DNA from: Volutella citrinella
Taxonomy: Eukaryota > Ascomycota > Sordariomycetes > Hypocreales > Nectriaceae
Direction: 5' to 3'
Assembly (NCBI GenBank): GCA_034401135.1
Contig: JAWZSP010000006.1
Span: 1,550,001-1,614,000, forward strand
DNA length: 64,000 bases
Within the stretch, counting starts at the first letter, position 1, and each line of letters opens with the position of its first letter. The notes below the pieces were generated by a model that was not told where the DNA came from, ran no database searches, and was given only the letters and a program-made list of their open reading frames with translations. Made by a program: the position numbers and the translations under genes. Below, piece by piece: positions 10,479-20,662 of the stretch.

Positions 10479-11668
10479 TCAAGCCGGCGGGCAGTTATCA
10501 AGTCGTGGACTGGCCAGTGGAATGGGTCGGGGGATGATGTGAGGGGACGCATAAGTAGTGGTGGCTGTCAGCCGTAGATGCCGGTGGCAGGGCGCGGGGT
10601 TGGCGGGCACTTTGATGGCCGCTGCAACATGGGTCGCTGCCAAAGTCCTCATTCGGGGTAATCGATTAGTGCGCATTAATAAGAGATGCAGACTTGGATG
10701 CCGATACTGTGTCTGGAGCCTTAGATGTGCCACCGGGTCGGTGTCGCCGAAACGGGTGATTTGATGCGCCCACTCTAGCTGAATGTGATGCGCGGCGCGG
10801 CTCTACCCACGCAGCGGACGTAGACAGGGGTGCTTTGTCTCTTTGGAGCATTGGGGGTGTATTCGGTCTCTGGATTGATCAAGTCGAGGAACCTTGGATT
10901 TGATTTGCTTTCGAAGGTCCCGGCCTATTGTCCTGTCCAAGCCTAGATGTTGATAATCGTACCTAGACATGGTCGGGTTCTCCCTGTTTAGGCTGTTTCT
11001 CACGGCATCGTCTAGTTTCAGTCTCCGAGCCTTTGATTTTGACTGTCGAGAGGGCGAGGCGGTTGGGTTGGCATAGATGTCATAAAACGTGGATTTTTTG
11101 CATTGTTGTTTGGTTGTTTGGTTGGGCGAAGTGCAGAGGGAGGGAGGGCTGAGAGGCCCTGCGCGCCTTCCCAACAAACTACAGTGCGGGGGCACAGTCA
11201 TCGGGGCGATTGCCCACCGTGCATGGATGACGTTTCCATTGGGGGCTCACGCGTATCAGAGCTACGACCAGATAGGATGGTGGTTGTCCGAGGCAGGTGC
11301 AAATGAGATTTACGCAGGTTTGCGACCTGAAAGTCACCACAGTCACCACTGTGCCGTGTCTGACGCACGTTGTTGGTGCAGGGTTGGTCAACCAGGCACT
11401 ATTGGATGCCCCACGGCCTTGCTGTTCGGCGTGTTAGTTTGGAACTTTGGTTGACTGAACTCCGCGTACTAGTAGGTATTGAGCGTTTCCCTATGAGAAA
11501 TACTCGGGCGGGACGGATGCCTTGTCCTTGATCTCCACTTTTGACTTTGCGCCGCGTGTAGTATAAAACCCAACCCAACACCGACCCATCTCAGATCCAA
11601 CGTCAGCACCGTCATCCTCATCTTTTCAAACACCACCAACGCAGACAAACAATTCACCACAGCCCACC
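10479..11668. other. Divergent intergenic region
   Basis: About 1.2 kb between the minus-strand hydrolase and the plus-strand NTF2-like gene, so it carries both promoters. A minus-strand open frame at 10803-11201 lacks domain-like composition and is not called. A good TATA box is at 11562. Confidence 0.55.
11562..11568 (+). promoter_or_regulatory. TATA box of the NTF2/SnoaL-like gene
   Basis: TATAAAA followed by a C/A-rich leader (caaccc, catctc, caccacc), about 100 bases before the ATG at 11669. This is a typical core promoter of a well-expressed fungal gene. Confidence 0.55.
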
Positions 11669-12148
11669 ATGTCGTCCGATCTCGCCCAAGCCATCAAGGC
11701 CACCACCGAGGAATTCCTCCGCGCCTACCTCACCGCCACCCAAACCAACGACGCCTCCGTCTTCTCCGCCACCCTCGTCCCAGACTGCCGCCGCTTCCTC
11801 GGCCCTCCCGCATTCCTGGCCTCCCTCGGCCTGCCGCCCGACTTCTCCTGCTCCAACAAGGAGTACGAGGACCTGTCGGCCAAGGACATGCTCGTCTGGA
11901 CCTGCGAGGCCTGCGACATTCTCGACCTGACTGTCGACGCCCAGAGCAAGAAGTCGGCGTCCAGGTCCCTCTACACGGGCACCCTGACCGACGGCTCCAG
12001 CTTCAGCCGCCACCTGTACTGGTTCCTCGACTTTAGCGACGACGGCACCAAGATTACGAGGATTGGACAATTCAACGACGTCCAGGAAGTGCAGGACTTT
12101 CACCGTCGCGTCAAGGAGCTCGGAGAGAAGAAGGAGACGAAAGAGTAG
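11669..12148 (+). CDS. NTF2/SnoaL-like fold protein
   Basis: A single exon of 159 residues beginning MSSDLAQAIKATTEEFLRAY. A helical N-terminus is followed by strands ending in HLYWFLDFSDDGTKITRIGQFND, the layout of fungal SnoaL/NTF2-like cone-fold proteins (their typical length is 130-160). The charged tail (KELGEKKETKE) is probably disordered. There is no signal peptide. Such proteins may be ligand-binding or cyclase-like; no catalytic set can be identified here. The TATA box and pyrimidine/CA-rich leader support real expression. Confidence 0.78.
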   Translation: MSSDLAQAIKATTEEFLRAYLTATQTNDASVFSATLVPDCRRFLGPPAFLASLGLPPDFSCSNKEYEDLSAKDMLVWTCEACDILDLTVDAQSKKSASRSLYTGTLTDGSSFSRHLYWFLDFSDDGTKITRIGQFNDVQEVQDFHRRVKELGEKKETKE

Positions 12149-12841
12149 TCGTGGAAGCATTAGTATTGATTTATTGCCTGTTTCGCGTTGAGATACTCTC
12201 TTCTGCCAGCCATCTAGCCTCGCAAGAACCAAGATTTGAATGACATGATTTCGCACACCCAGCACTGCCTCGAGCTTGTGTCGCTGACGCTGGTCTGCTT
12301 GGCTTTCGCTCGAGCGATTGCTCTGACGGCAGGGCCTTTGTTTGATTTAGCTTGATTGAAATATCAAAGAAAGAAACACCATTAATCTTGGATCCGTCAT
12401 GTTCAGTCATTTTCACTGACGGCGCTCGTCGAGCTTGCTACGCTACTCTCTTCGCCTAACGGCTCTGTACGTCTCCGGCATTTCAAATAGATAACCGCTT
12501 CACATGTAATTTAACCTGCTAAGCGTTAATGCAACTTTTTCCATTTGATCTGCAGCAAGGGCAGCCGACAGTTTAGTGCTACCGTCACGAGTGAATTGCA
12601 GCTGGGAGTCTCGACTGGACGACAGCGGGGATTGCTCCATAGTGGCCAGCTCATGTTTTCATCCCGCACGCGGTCAAGGTGGGGATTCAGCGGATCTAGA
12701 GACTGACCATGACCCATTATTGAAAAACGAACTGTTAAACAGAAATGACATCAATGGCGGCGCCACCGACAGACTAATACAATATTAAGTGTACAATTCT
12801 CCGCGCAACGGCGGCCAACCCTATCGACTAGACCCAACGGC
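12149..12841. other. Convergent intergenic region
   Basis: About 690 bases between the 3' ends of the NTF2-like gene and the subtilisin gene. No gene, repeat or structure is evident. Confidence 0.5.
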
Positions 12842-15800
12842 CTAGGCTTGAGGCAAAATGAACTGTCCCTTTTGCACCTGCTTGGTATCACAATTGTTGC
12901 AATTGGCGTCGCAGCCCCTTGTCCCGGCCAGGACCAGCTTCTTGTACTGCGTCACCTTGGCGTTAGGCGCCTTGTACCCGTCCGAGTAGCAGATGCACTC
13001 GTTCTTATTCTTGCTTTGCGGACTTGTCAACGTTAGCCGTGGTCACTTCAAAGCAAGCAGCATGGGAAAGGGCTTAGTTGACGTACTATGGCGAGCATCC
13101 CCAGTTGCCCGTCTGTGAGGGCGTGGGGTCGGCAAAGTTGATTAACCACTGGTCGCAGCCGCCGCAGTTCTTACCGCAGCCAAACTGCTCCATCAGGACG
13201 ATCTTGTTGAAGCAGTTCTGGTCCATGTTTCCGGGCGTGCAGTTTTGCGGGAGGCAGGAGCACTCCGTCCGGGTATCCCTCGATGGGTCTACCGGGGCTG
13301 CCAAGGTAGGGCTGGAGCGTGTTAGTGCACGTCTATGCCGCGTCGAGGGAAGCCATCGACTTACTATGCCGAGCAGACGAAAAACATGGGGTTCTGCGGA
13401 GGCGTGACATCCGCTGTCTCGAGGCCCTCGGGATCGCAACTGTTGCAATCGTCGCCGCAGTTGAACTGCTCCTTGAAGACAAGCTTGGAAGGGCACGTCC
13501 CACCCGTCGCCGAAGGATCGCAGCCATCATCGGGATTGCAGATGCACATCTCTTTGTTATTGTAGTTGGATGCCGTACTGTGCTCTCGGTTAGGCAGCGA
13601 ACAAGCCATTGGGTGTGGGTTCAACTCACTGTTTCTCACACTTCCACTTTCGCTGAGTGGGAGCTGTTGACGCGGTTGGTTTCGGGGGGACAGGCGAGGC
13701 AGCAACAGTGCTCTGGGTAGCAGCAAGTGCCGAACTGGCTGAATTACTACCAGATGCGCTGGTGGACTCCACCGCTTTGGTCGTGGCGGGAGTACTCTTT
13801 GTGGTCTTGGTAGAAGCGGCCATCGTAGTTGCGTCACTCGAAACATGGGCGGAGCCAACAGTCTTGGTAGAAGCGGCCATCGTGGTCGCGTCACTTGAAG
13901 CATGGGAGGAGCCAACAATCTTGGTAGTGACAGAAGCACTCGTTGAACTCGTTCCTTTGACAGTAGTTGACGCTGCGTCACTGGAAGCATGGGTCGTCTG
14001 GGAGCCACCGGGAGGAAAGGGAACAACGACGGGTGCACCGCTCGTCGCGGCATTGCCCGTGGTGGCGGAGCCCAGGGACTGGGATGCGCTACCGGTGACT
14101 CCACGGGTCCGCGTGGACATGGTTGTGCCAGCAGGCCGCGAGCAGTCGGCAAGATCAGGGGGGTTGACACCCTCGCCTCGCCTGACGAAGAGCTGACAGG
14201 CTGGACCATCCTGCCCCGACCCGGGCAGGTTGATGTCCTCGAGCCGGACACCGTTCCAGAGGATCGGCGGACCGCCGGGGTGTCGCGGCTGGGCCCAGTT
14301 CTTGATCAGGGCTTTGATAGTGGCCGGGTCCTTGACTAGCTCAGGGAAGCCCACAGTAGTCAGCAGGCTGATGACAGAGGCAATGATTCCCGCTGCAGAT
14401 GCCGCAGCTGCAAACTTGTTAGCTGCGTGGCCGGTTGCTTGGGGGAGGGTTCATGGGTCTGTCACTTACAGGCTGAAGTTCCACCGGTGATTGTGTAGCC
14501 GAGCGGGTTGCGGGGGTCGGCACACAGGACGCCATCTCCGGGCGCGTACAGGAGCGAGTCCAAGATGTCTGGGTCACGGTCGGACCACTCGGTGATGCTA
14601 GTGCCATCGGCTGTGCATGAGCCAATGACCAGCATCTCGGGGACGTGGAACATGCCACCCCACGGCGCGAGGTTGGGCTTTGCGAGATCGAACGGGAGCT
14701 TCTCGTGAACAGATCGCTAGACGCGTGTCAGCTTTTGATAATCTCGTGTTCCATGGTCAGGCATGTGCTCACCTTGCCTTCGTTTCCGGCGGAGATGATG
14801 GGGATAATGTTCTTCTTGACTAGTTCCTTAAACAAGAAGGAGAACTGGATGAGCACCTGCGGCCAGATGTCGGTGACGCCGTCGACAGCCACATGATACG
14901 GCAACCCTGCCTCATTGAACCGGGGCAAGCCAAACGACATGGACGCAACGCCCGGCTTGCCGTCGGCGTCCACGATGATTTGCTGCAGCGCCGAGATGTA
15001 GGCCGCCGAGTGGATAATCATCCTCGTGCGCACGAGGATGGGACTGACGCCCTTGGCGGTGCCGGCCTTGTTGCCCGCCGCGCGGCTCAGCATGCATGTG
15101 CCGTGTTTGTTGTCATCGGAGTCATCCATGGCTGGCACAAGGCCGTCGGCAAAGAGCCACCTGACCTTCGACGCGACGTTGTAGTTCTGGTTGAACTCCT
15201 AGAGCATCCTGTCAGCAACACAGGCCAGGGACAGGGGGGCAGAAGCCGACTGACGGGAAGCCACAGGTCCGCACCCGAATCGATTATGTACAGCCTCACG
15301 CCTTCACCGGCCGTGCTGTCGAAGAAGAATAACCCTGGAATCGGCGGGAACCCGGGCTGCTGGCTGAGTATGGCCAGGTGCGGCTGGCTGTCCTGCATAA
15401 AGAGAAACTGGCCCGATGATTTTTCGCAGATGCCTCCCTGGCACGTTGATTCAACAAAGACCTACACGTACACACGAGCAAAACGTTAGCATTGCGATGA
15501 AACCTGCCGCACGGAATTGCTTCTCTTACCCTTTCATCACTGTTCAACTTTACCGCTTGGCTATGTGTCAGCTTGGCCCTCCAATGGAGCACGACGCCAG
15601 ACAGCGCGACCGTTGTGATCTCGGACTTGGTATTGTTCTGGAGCATGCGATAGATTTCGTCAGAGTCGGCCTTGGACGAGCCCATTTTCAAATGGATAAT
15701 GTAATCCATCGGGAGCTCGCACTCGGCTCGCTTGTTAATCTTATCTGTTGGGCTGGCCGGGTCGCACGAGGCCGTGGTACTGGTAGATTCGGTCCTCGGG

Positions 15801-16963
15801 GTGCTGGTTGATTCGGTCCTGGCTCGGCTGCTCTCCGCGGATTTGGTAGGCTTGTTCTCTGCAGACTTGGTAGGCCTGTTTGGAACCGACGGGCTCGGGC
15901 CGGGATCAGGAACAGGAACGACGGGTGGAACGTCGGGCGGGCCTGGCGGTATAACGGGTGGCACAACAGGTGGGACGACCAGAGGAGGAGGAACGGCGAC
16001 CTTGAACTTTGGCCAGAGCAGCTTGAGAACGGCTCCAATCTTCTTCGCGATTACCAGCGGCAGCCACCCGACGCCGTCCTCGTTGAAGACGACGTCGGCT
16101 TCCGTGCTGGAATAGACTCCGTCGATCATAGTTTCGATCTTGGTGTGAACGGTAGTGGGCTCCCCGATGCCCGAGTAGGCGTCGTTTGTCACGAGCGAAA
16201 ACGTCGCCGTCTCGCCTCCAGAAACCAATACCGTTGTTGAAGGTGCTTCGGTCGTAGTGTGGGTTGCCGTGGTCATGGTCTGAGCCTCGGAGGCTGCGGC
16301 TGGGGTCCTCGTGTTCCCAGACTGGGTTACTGTCCCAGTGCCCCCCGCAGCGAGGGTGTTGGCGGGAGCGCTGTGAGCCGATCGATGTGTTGTTGTGCCG
16401 CCATGGCCAAGGTTTGACGAGGCCAGGCGTGTGGCACTGGAAGCTCCCTGGTTAGTGGCAGAGGGGTTCGCATCGCCAGAGGCTTCACTTTGAGAGCCCT
16501 GGGCAAGGATCCGGGTGGATTCAGCATTGGTCTTAGTGTCTTGGCCAGTTGCGGTATCAGGCTTGGTATTGGGATTAGCTGCGGGATTGGTCTTGGTGTC
16601 AGGACTGGATGACCTGGTGTTGGGTCTACCAGAAACAGTAGAAGCATCTGCAGTGCCCTGGCCCAGCTTGTCTGTTGACGAAGGGCATATCCTGACTGTC
16701 ACTGTGGTCGTGGCGGCCCCTGTTTTTGTCGATGCCCCTGACGTTTTAGCGTTGGTATGGCTTCGAGAGGTCAGGTCAGTGGTCCATGTATCAGAAGAAT
16801 GGGATGGCTCGGCTGTGCTGCTGTGAAGACAACTAGTCTCGGTGATGGTAACTGTGACGAGTGTCCCCCTTGATTTCGTGGTGCTGGCGGATGATTCCTT
16901 CTGCGCGCTGGCCTCGTGGACTACCAGCAGCCAGCTGAGGAGCGTCAGCCTCGAGATGATCAT
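12842..16963 (-). CDS. Secreted subtilisin (S8) with C-terminal Cys-rich modules
   Basis: Eight minus-strand exons: 16963-15530, 15461-15255, 15198-14773, 14716-14470, 14407-13630, 13577-13365, 13311-13087 and 13022-12842. Splicing gives 1236 residues in frame. It has a signal peptide (MIISRLTLLSWLLVVHEASA), then a Ser/Thr-rich stalk, a Pro/Val-rich segment near 16000 and an I9-like propeptide region. The S8 triad is complete: Asp in YIIDSGAD (539), His in NKHGTC (579) and Ser in GGTSAS (770, its motif rebuilt across an intron). The oxyanion Asn is in SAGNEG (686). A Ser/Thr linker with a 57-bp tandem repeat follows, then three cysteine-rich modules, one per exon. It should be a cell-wall-associated or secreted protease. 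The C-terminal modules may bind wall or substrate; this is inference. Confidence 0.88.
13804..13917 (-). repeat. 57-bp tandem repeat coding a Ser/Thr linker
   Basis: Two adjacent near-identical 57-base units (13804-13860 and 13861-13917) encode 19 residues each with the core DATTMAASTKT. A partial third unit follows at about 13918. The period is a multiple of three, so unit gain or loss keeps the subtilisin frame. Confidence 0.85.
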
Positions 16964-17838
16964 TTCGAAGGCCGGTTCACGCGATGATTCCAAGCCAAGC
17001 CAATGGAACCGGTAGAGAAGGACGTGTCGCAGCACCCGACAAGGCGAGACGCATCCCGCACGCGCACGCACTTATATCCATCGTCGCCAGAGAGCCATGC
17101 TGTCGCTGTCGCCGGATCATGGCCAAATTTAGCTGCATGTATGAGGATATGATCCTCCAAGGAACGACAGGCCCCTGTGTGCAGAGCACAGTCGGCCGCC
17201 CGACAGTCTGGCACGGGTGGATTGTGAATATCTGTTTGTGATTTCTCCAGCGTTGCGGGAGACTGTGAACCAGTTGTTTAACCACGAGGCAGCAACCGAA
17301 TCCCACTCGGACCCACATCGACAACCCTGCGTATGGGGACGGCCTCCAGGTCTGGATATGCTTGATGGTCACTGAGGCATAGCTGAATCCTTTAGTGGGT
17401 CGAGCATCGTTGACGTGCGAAAATAGCGACGAGCGGGCCAAGGGTCGACAACTGTCAGCACGTCAGCCGCATTGCTAAGAATCAAGCCTAGACGAGACCC
17501 AGGTTCAGACCGAGGGCCGAAGGAAGTCATGCCACCACGTGCAGCAGCCAGCCCTACAGGTAACAGCATCAAGGAGCTCGGGCCTCTGATTCTCTGTATG
17601 CTCCATCTCTCTTTGTCTCCGCCTGGACTGCACTACCGGATGAACGTATGGGGACCAGAATTCTATAAATAAATCTGCATGTTCATATAAATTAGCAAAG
17701 AGGAGGCCCAAGCACTGATTTATCGCGAAGGGCTTTCTAAAGGGACAGTACATGCGATGAACACGACACAGGGAGACAGTCACGAGGAACAGGGAGACAG
17801 ACCGTCCAAAGATGGGACAAAGAGTGGATTGATAGCAT
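16964..17838. other. Subtilisin promoter region
   Basis: About 875 bases. It carries the subtilisin promoter and the 3' flank of the relic at 17839. No gene is supportable. Confidence 0.5.
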
Positions 17839-17995
17839 CTAGCTTGTGGGTGCTGTCCCGGTGTTGCCCGCCGGCCCCTTGAGCTCCCCTGCAAGATGAG
17901 GCAGGGCAATGAGAGTAGCTTCCTTGAACAAGACGGCCGAGAACAACTGGGTGAGGTCGCACCCATCGAAGCTCTCAATGTCGATAATGAAACCT
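17839..17995 (-). pseudogene. Fragment of the PD-(D/E)XK-like family (third copy)
   Basis: Directly downstream of the stop of the neighbouring open gene, the minus strand still encodes about 50 residues of the same family: IESFDGCDL...LFKEATLIALPHLAGELKG. This lines up with CQEDDPVILPQLAGEIKG in the open gene and LFDEGHPMALPHLAGETKG in the plus-strand relic. There is no start of its own and it soon stops. It is read as a truncated relic of a tandem copy. Confidence 0.7.
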
Positions 17996-17998
17996 ACC

Positions 17999-19114
17999 TT
18001 AGCTGCGAGTCTTCTTCCGGCCCCGCTTAGCGCCGCCCTCGCCCGGAAGATTTCCCTTCTCAGAGAGGGAGCCGGAGGACATGGGCGAAGAGGACTGCGC
18101 CCGCCGCTTCTTCCTAGCACCACCAACAGGAGCAACCCCACGGGTGCCCGGCTGCGGCTGCTGTTCCACTTCTACCGGGGGGCTCGGCGTCGGGACGCCA
18201 GACGTGTTGGCCTCGTCCGAATGTGCAGCCATGTTGTCTCTCAGGGCGAAGCAGGAGTCATGCGCGTGGTCCTGCAAGTTCTTGAATGCGATCCAAGCCT
18301 CGGAGAATTCGTCGTGTCCGGCGTGCATGCCGTAGAACCCGACGAGGTTCTGGTGGTACGCGAGTGGGCCGTCCCCGTCCCCGTCCCCGTCCTCGTCCTT
18401 GGGAGCAACGTGGTGAGCAAAAATGTTGAGCTCCGTTCCATTTGTCGAAAACGTAAACACATGAGCGTGCCCCTCCTTGTCTCTCTTATCCGCAGACACC
18501 AAAGCCATTGCTTCGCGTCGGGCATGGGCCAGTGCGGCTCCATCATAGGCGCATTGGGAAGCGGCCACGCGCATGCTTCCGCTGTCCCCCTTGATCTCTC
18601 CAGCCAGCTGCGGCAAAATCACCGGGTCGTCTTCCTGGCAGAAGCGGGCTGATGGAACGTCTGCGTCGCCCTTGAAGTGAGGGAAGCCGGTATGGTCGAG
18701 GCCATAGAGAAAGTCTGGCTGCAGTATCTTGAGGCCATTGTTGAAGCCAACGTCTTTGGGAAAGTGGGCGCAGGCGCTCTTCGCCTCGAAGCGATACTCT
18801 CGCTCTGGGTAATCCGTGTGAAAGAGGCTGTAGAATTCGAATGAGACGGCCGAATCGGTAGCGCATCGGCCCACTCGGAACCTGAACTTGTTCCACTCCT
18901 CCAGCGGGGGCGGTTGACAGCCATCACGCCCCCTCCGTAGCATTTGCTTGATCTCTTCGAGGTTGCGAGGCGGCGTAGAGTCAAACCGATCCAGTACGCC
19001 ATTGAAGTGAAGCTGCATGCCGAATCCCGTCGAGGCCGAAAGCTCATCCGAGCTGGAGGTCGATGACTCGGACTCTGTCTCGCGATCGTCCATGTCGCAC
19101 CTGGTGATAGACAA
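17999..19114 (-). CDS. Fungal nuclease-like family protein (resembles DUF7924)
   Basis: A single exon of 371 residues; a second ATG lies at 19093. The N-terminus is acidic and Ser-rich. The core has GFGMQLHFNGVLD, PLEEWNKFRFRV, ILQPDFLYGLD and ILPQLAGEIKG. The order Asp (QPDF), then E-x-K (GEIKG), then a conserved Gln/Tyr-Asp-Gly stretch (QCAYDGAAL) is that of a PD-(D/E)XK nuclease fold. The C-terminus is Lys/Arg-rich (KKRR, KRGRKK) and could be a nuclear localisation signal. A GDGDGDG run comes from a short hexamer-like repeat near 18370. Compared with its relic copy, this gene lacks the upstream block containing LTKENL, so it may itself be N-terminally shortened. Function is unknown; nuclease activity is inference from the motif. 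Confidence 0.72.
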   Translation of the reverse strand: MSITRCDMDDRETESESSTSSSDELSASTGFGMQLHFNGVLDRFDSTPPRNLEEIKQMLRRGRDGCQPPPLEEWNKFRFRVGRCATDSAVSFEFYSLFHTDYPEREYRFEAKSACAHFPKDVGFNNGLKILQPDFLYGLDHTGFPHFKGDADVPSARFCQEDDPVILPQLAGEIKGDSGSMRVAASQCAYDGAALAHARREAMALVSADKRDKEGHAHVFTFSTNGTELNIFAHHVAPKDEDGDGDGDGPLAYHQNLVGFYGMHAGHDEFSEAWIAFKNLQDHAHDSCFALRDNMAAHSDEANTSGVPTPSPPVEVEQQPQPGTRGVAPVGGARKKRRAQSSSPMSSGSLSEKGNLPGEGGAKRGRKKTRS

Positions 19115-19739
19115 GTCTCTGTGTCACAGTCGTTGCACGGGATAGATCGATCTTGTGCCACTGCACAAGCCTACCAATGTCGACAGGGAGTTGTTTCTTA
19201 TCCGCTGCAAAGTCGTCGACTTTTTATGTCAACGCGGTTTCCTAATAGCAATCTGGCAAGTGATGAGTGAGGAAGGAGGCCTTCTTTGTGCTGGGCAAAA
19301 CGGACAGTGGACACCAGCCGGACGAAGCTGGCCTGGCTACCATGTATAAGGTAGCGTGGAAACGACGGGGCTGTTCTGGCGTCCGTGCTCTCGTCTCTGG
19401 GCGAGGTGGCGTCTATTCTTGCGAACAACTTCCCATTGTCTCTTCAGCCTCCTGCGCCTGGCCCAGCCGCACGGGCGCCCAGGCAAACTGCCCGTCTTCT
19501 TCACTCTCCCCCGGGTTTCACTTGCATCTCACCAGCAGTTTCGGTTGACTACATTGATTTTTCCGCCTTATTTGGTGTTGGCATGCGCCGAAGACCCTGC
19601 GCAGGTCAACAGCCCATAGCCTACAGTCGTTCAGCCTTGTCGTCCAGTAGGCTGGATCTGCTTCTGCAAGATGGATACGAACCAAGTGCATTGTTGGCAC
19701 GGAAGCTGCACGACGCAGAGGAGGCTGGGCTTTCAATGG
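19115..19739. repeat. Centre of an inverted duplication
   Basis: Leader DNA of the two head-to-head copies matches in inverted orientation. The minus strand at about 19440-19390 and the plus strand at about 19725-19790 share a block encoding K-L-F-(A/T)-R-I-D-A-T, with 24 of 27 bases identical over the core. The DNA between them is unrelated and shows no gene. Confidence 0.65.
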
Positions 19740-20640
19740 GGAAGCTATTCACAAGAATAGACGCCACCGGCGACGCCGCCTCTACCGCACCCCTAGTCCC
19801 CCTTTGCCTGAGTGGGCGCTCTTGACAAAAGAGAACTTGGGTCTCTTCGAAAGGGTGGCCTCCAGCAAAGGCCAGGAACCAGACGTACCCGCGCCCAGTA
19901 CCGCACACCTGTCGGAAGCAAAGAGTTTTACGTGCAAACTGTTCGAGAATGGTGTTTTGAGTCCTGTGACGTCCACCAAACCAGTGAATTTTAAAGGACA
20001 TCAAGGAGCTTCTCCTTCGGCCAGTGGACAAGCCACCAGCTGAGTAGGACTTCAATAAGTATGCCTGGCGCATAGAACACCGCTGCGACAAGCCCGCCTG
20101 GTCCGCCGAGTTCCTTAGGGTATTCCACCGTGAATACTCGGAAGCTGAGTACCGCTACGAGCCGAACAAGGTCTTTACCAGGTTCCCCGTGAACGTTGGC
20201 TTCAACAAGGGCCTCCGCCCCCTGCAACCAGAATTTCTATATGGTCTCGACTGGACATGCTTCGAGCCTTGTGAATTAGACGATAAGCTCGATGCGGCCA
20301 TCCTCTTCGACGAAGGTCACCCCATGGCGCTGCCTCATCTGGCCGGAGAGACCAAGGGACCACCGGATCACGTCGATGTGCCTATGACGGGGCAGCCCTC
20401 ACTTATTCAAGACATGAGGCCGTGCAACGAATGCTACCGCTGGACATACAGGACCCCGTCGGCCACGCATCCATCTTCACATTCGAGACAGACGGGGACA
20501 GTCTCACAGTTTATGCCCACCACGTGGTTCCCAACGACGGCGCCCTCGCGTTCCACCAGTCGGTGGCTGCTTCTTATGGCCTGGGCGAGTATGAAAGCTT
20601 TCTTAAGGCTTGGGTTTATCAATCTTGGTACTTCATGCAG
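19740..20640 (+). pseudogene. Broken inverted copy of the PD-(D/E)XK-like gene
   Basis: Successive plus-strand frames encode the same protein as the open gene at 17999-19114: LPEWALLTKENLGLFER, then SFTCKLFENGVL, WSAEFLRVFHREYS, LQPEFLYGLDW, LPHLAGETKG, AYDGAAL and HASIFTFETDGDSL. At least three lesions are visible. There is one extra base near 19996, a TAG at 20045-20047 exactly where the open copy has Trp (EEW), and a small deletion with frame loss near 20380. The Lys/Arg-rich C-terminus is missing, and the relic runs up to the 3' end of the convergent M28 gene. Confidence 0.85.
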
Positions 20641-20662
20641 ACTCGTAATGTACAGCGCTCCT

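Noticed and set aside
10803..11201. Minus-strand open frame of 132 codons
   Set aside because: Lys/Arg/Ser-rich without structure-like pattern and lies in the promoter region between two divergent genes.
13657..14196. Plus-strand open frame rich in Val/Ala/Glu
   Set aside because: Antisense image of the Ser/Thr-rich subtilisin linker; repeats explain the open frame.
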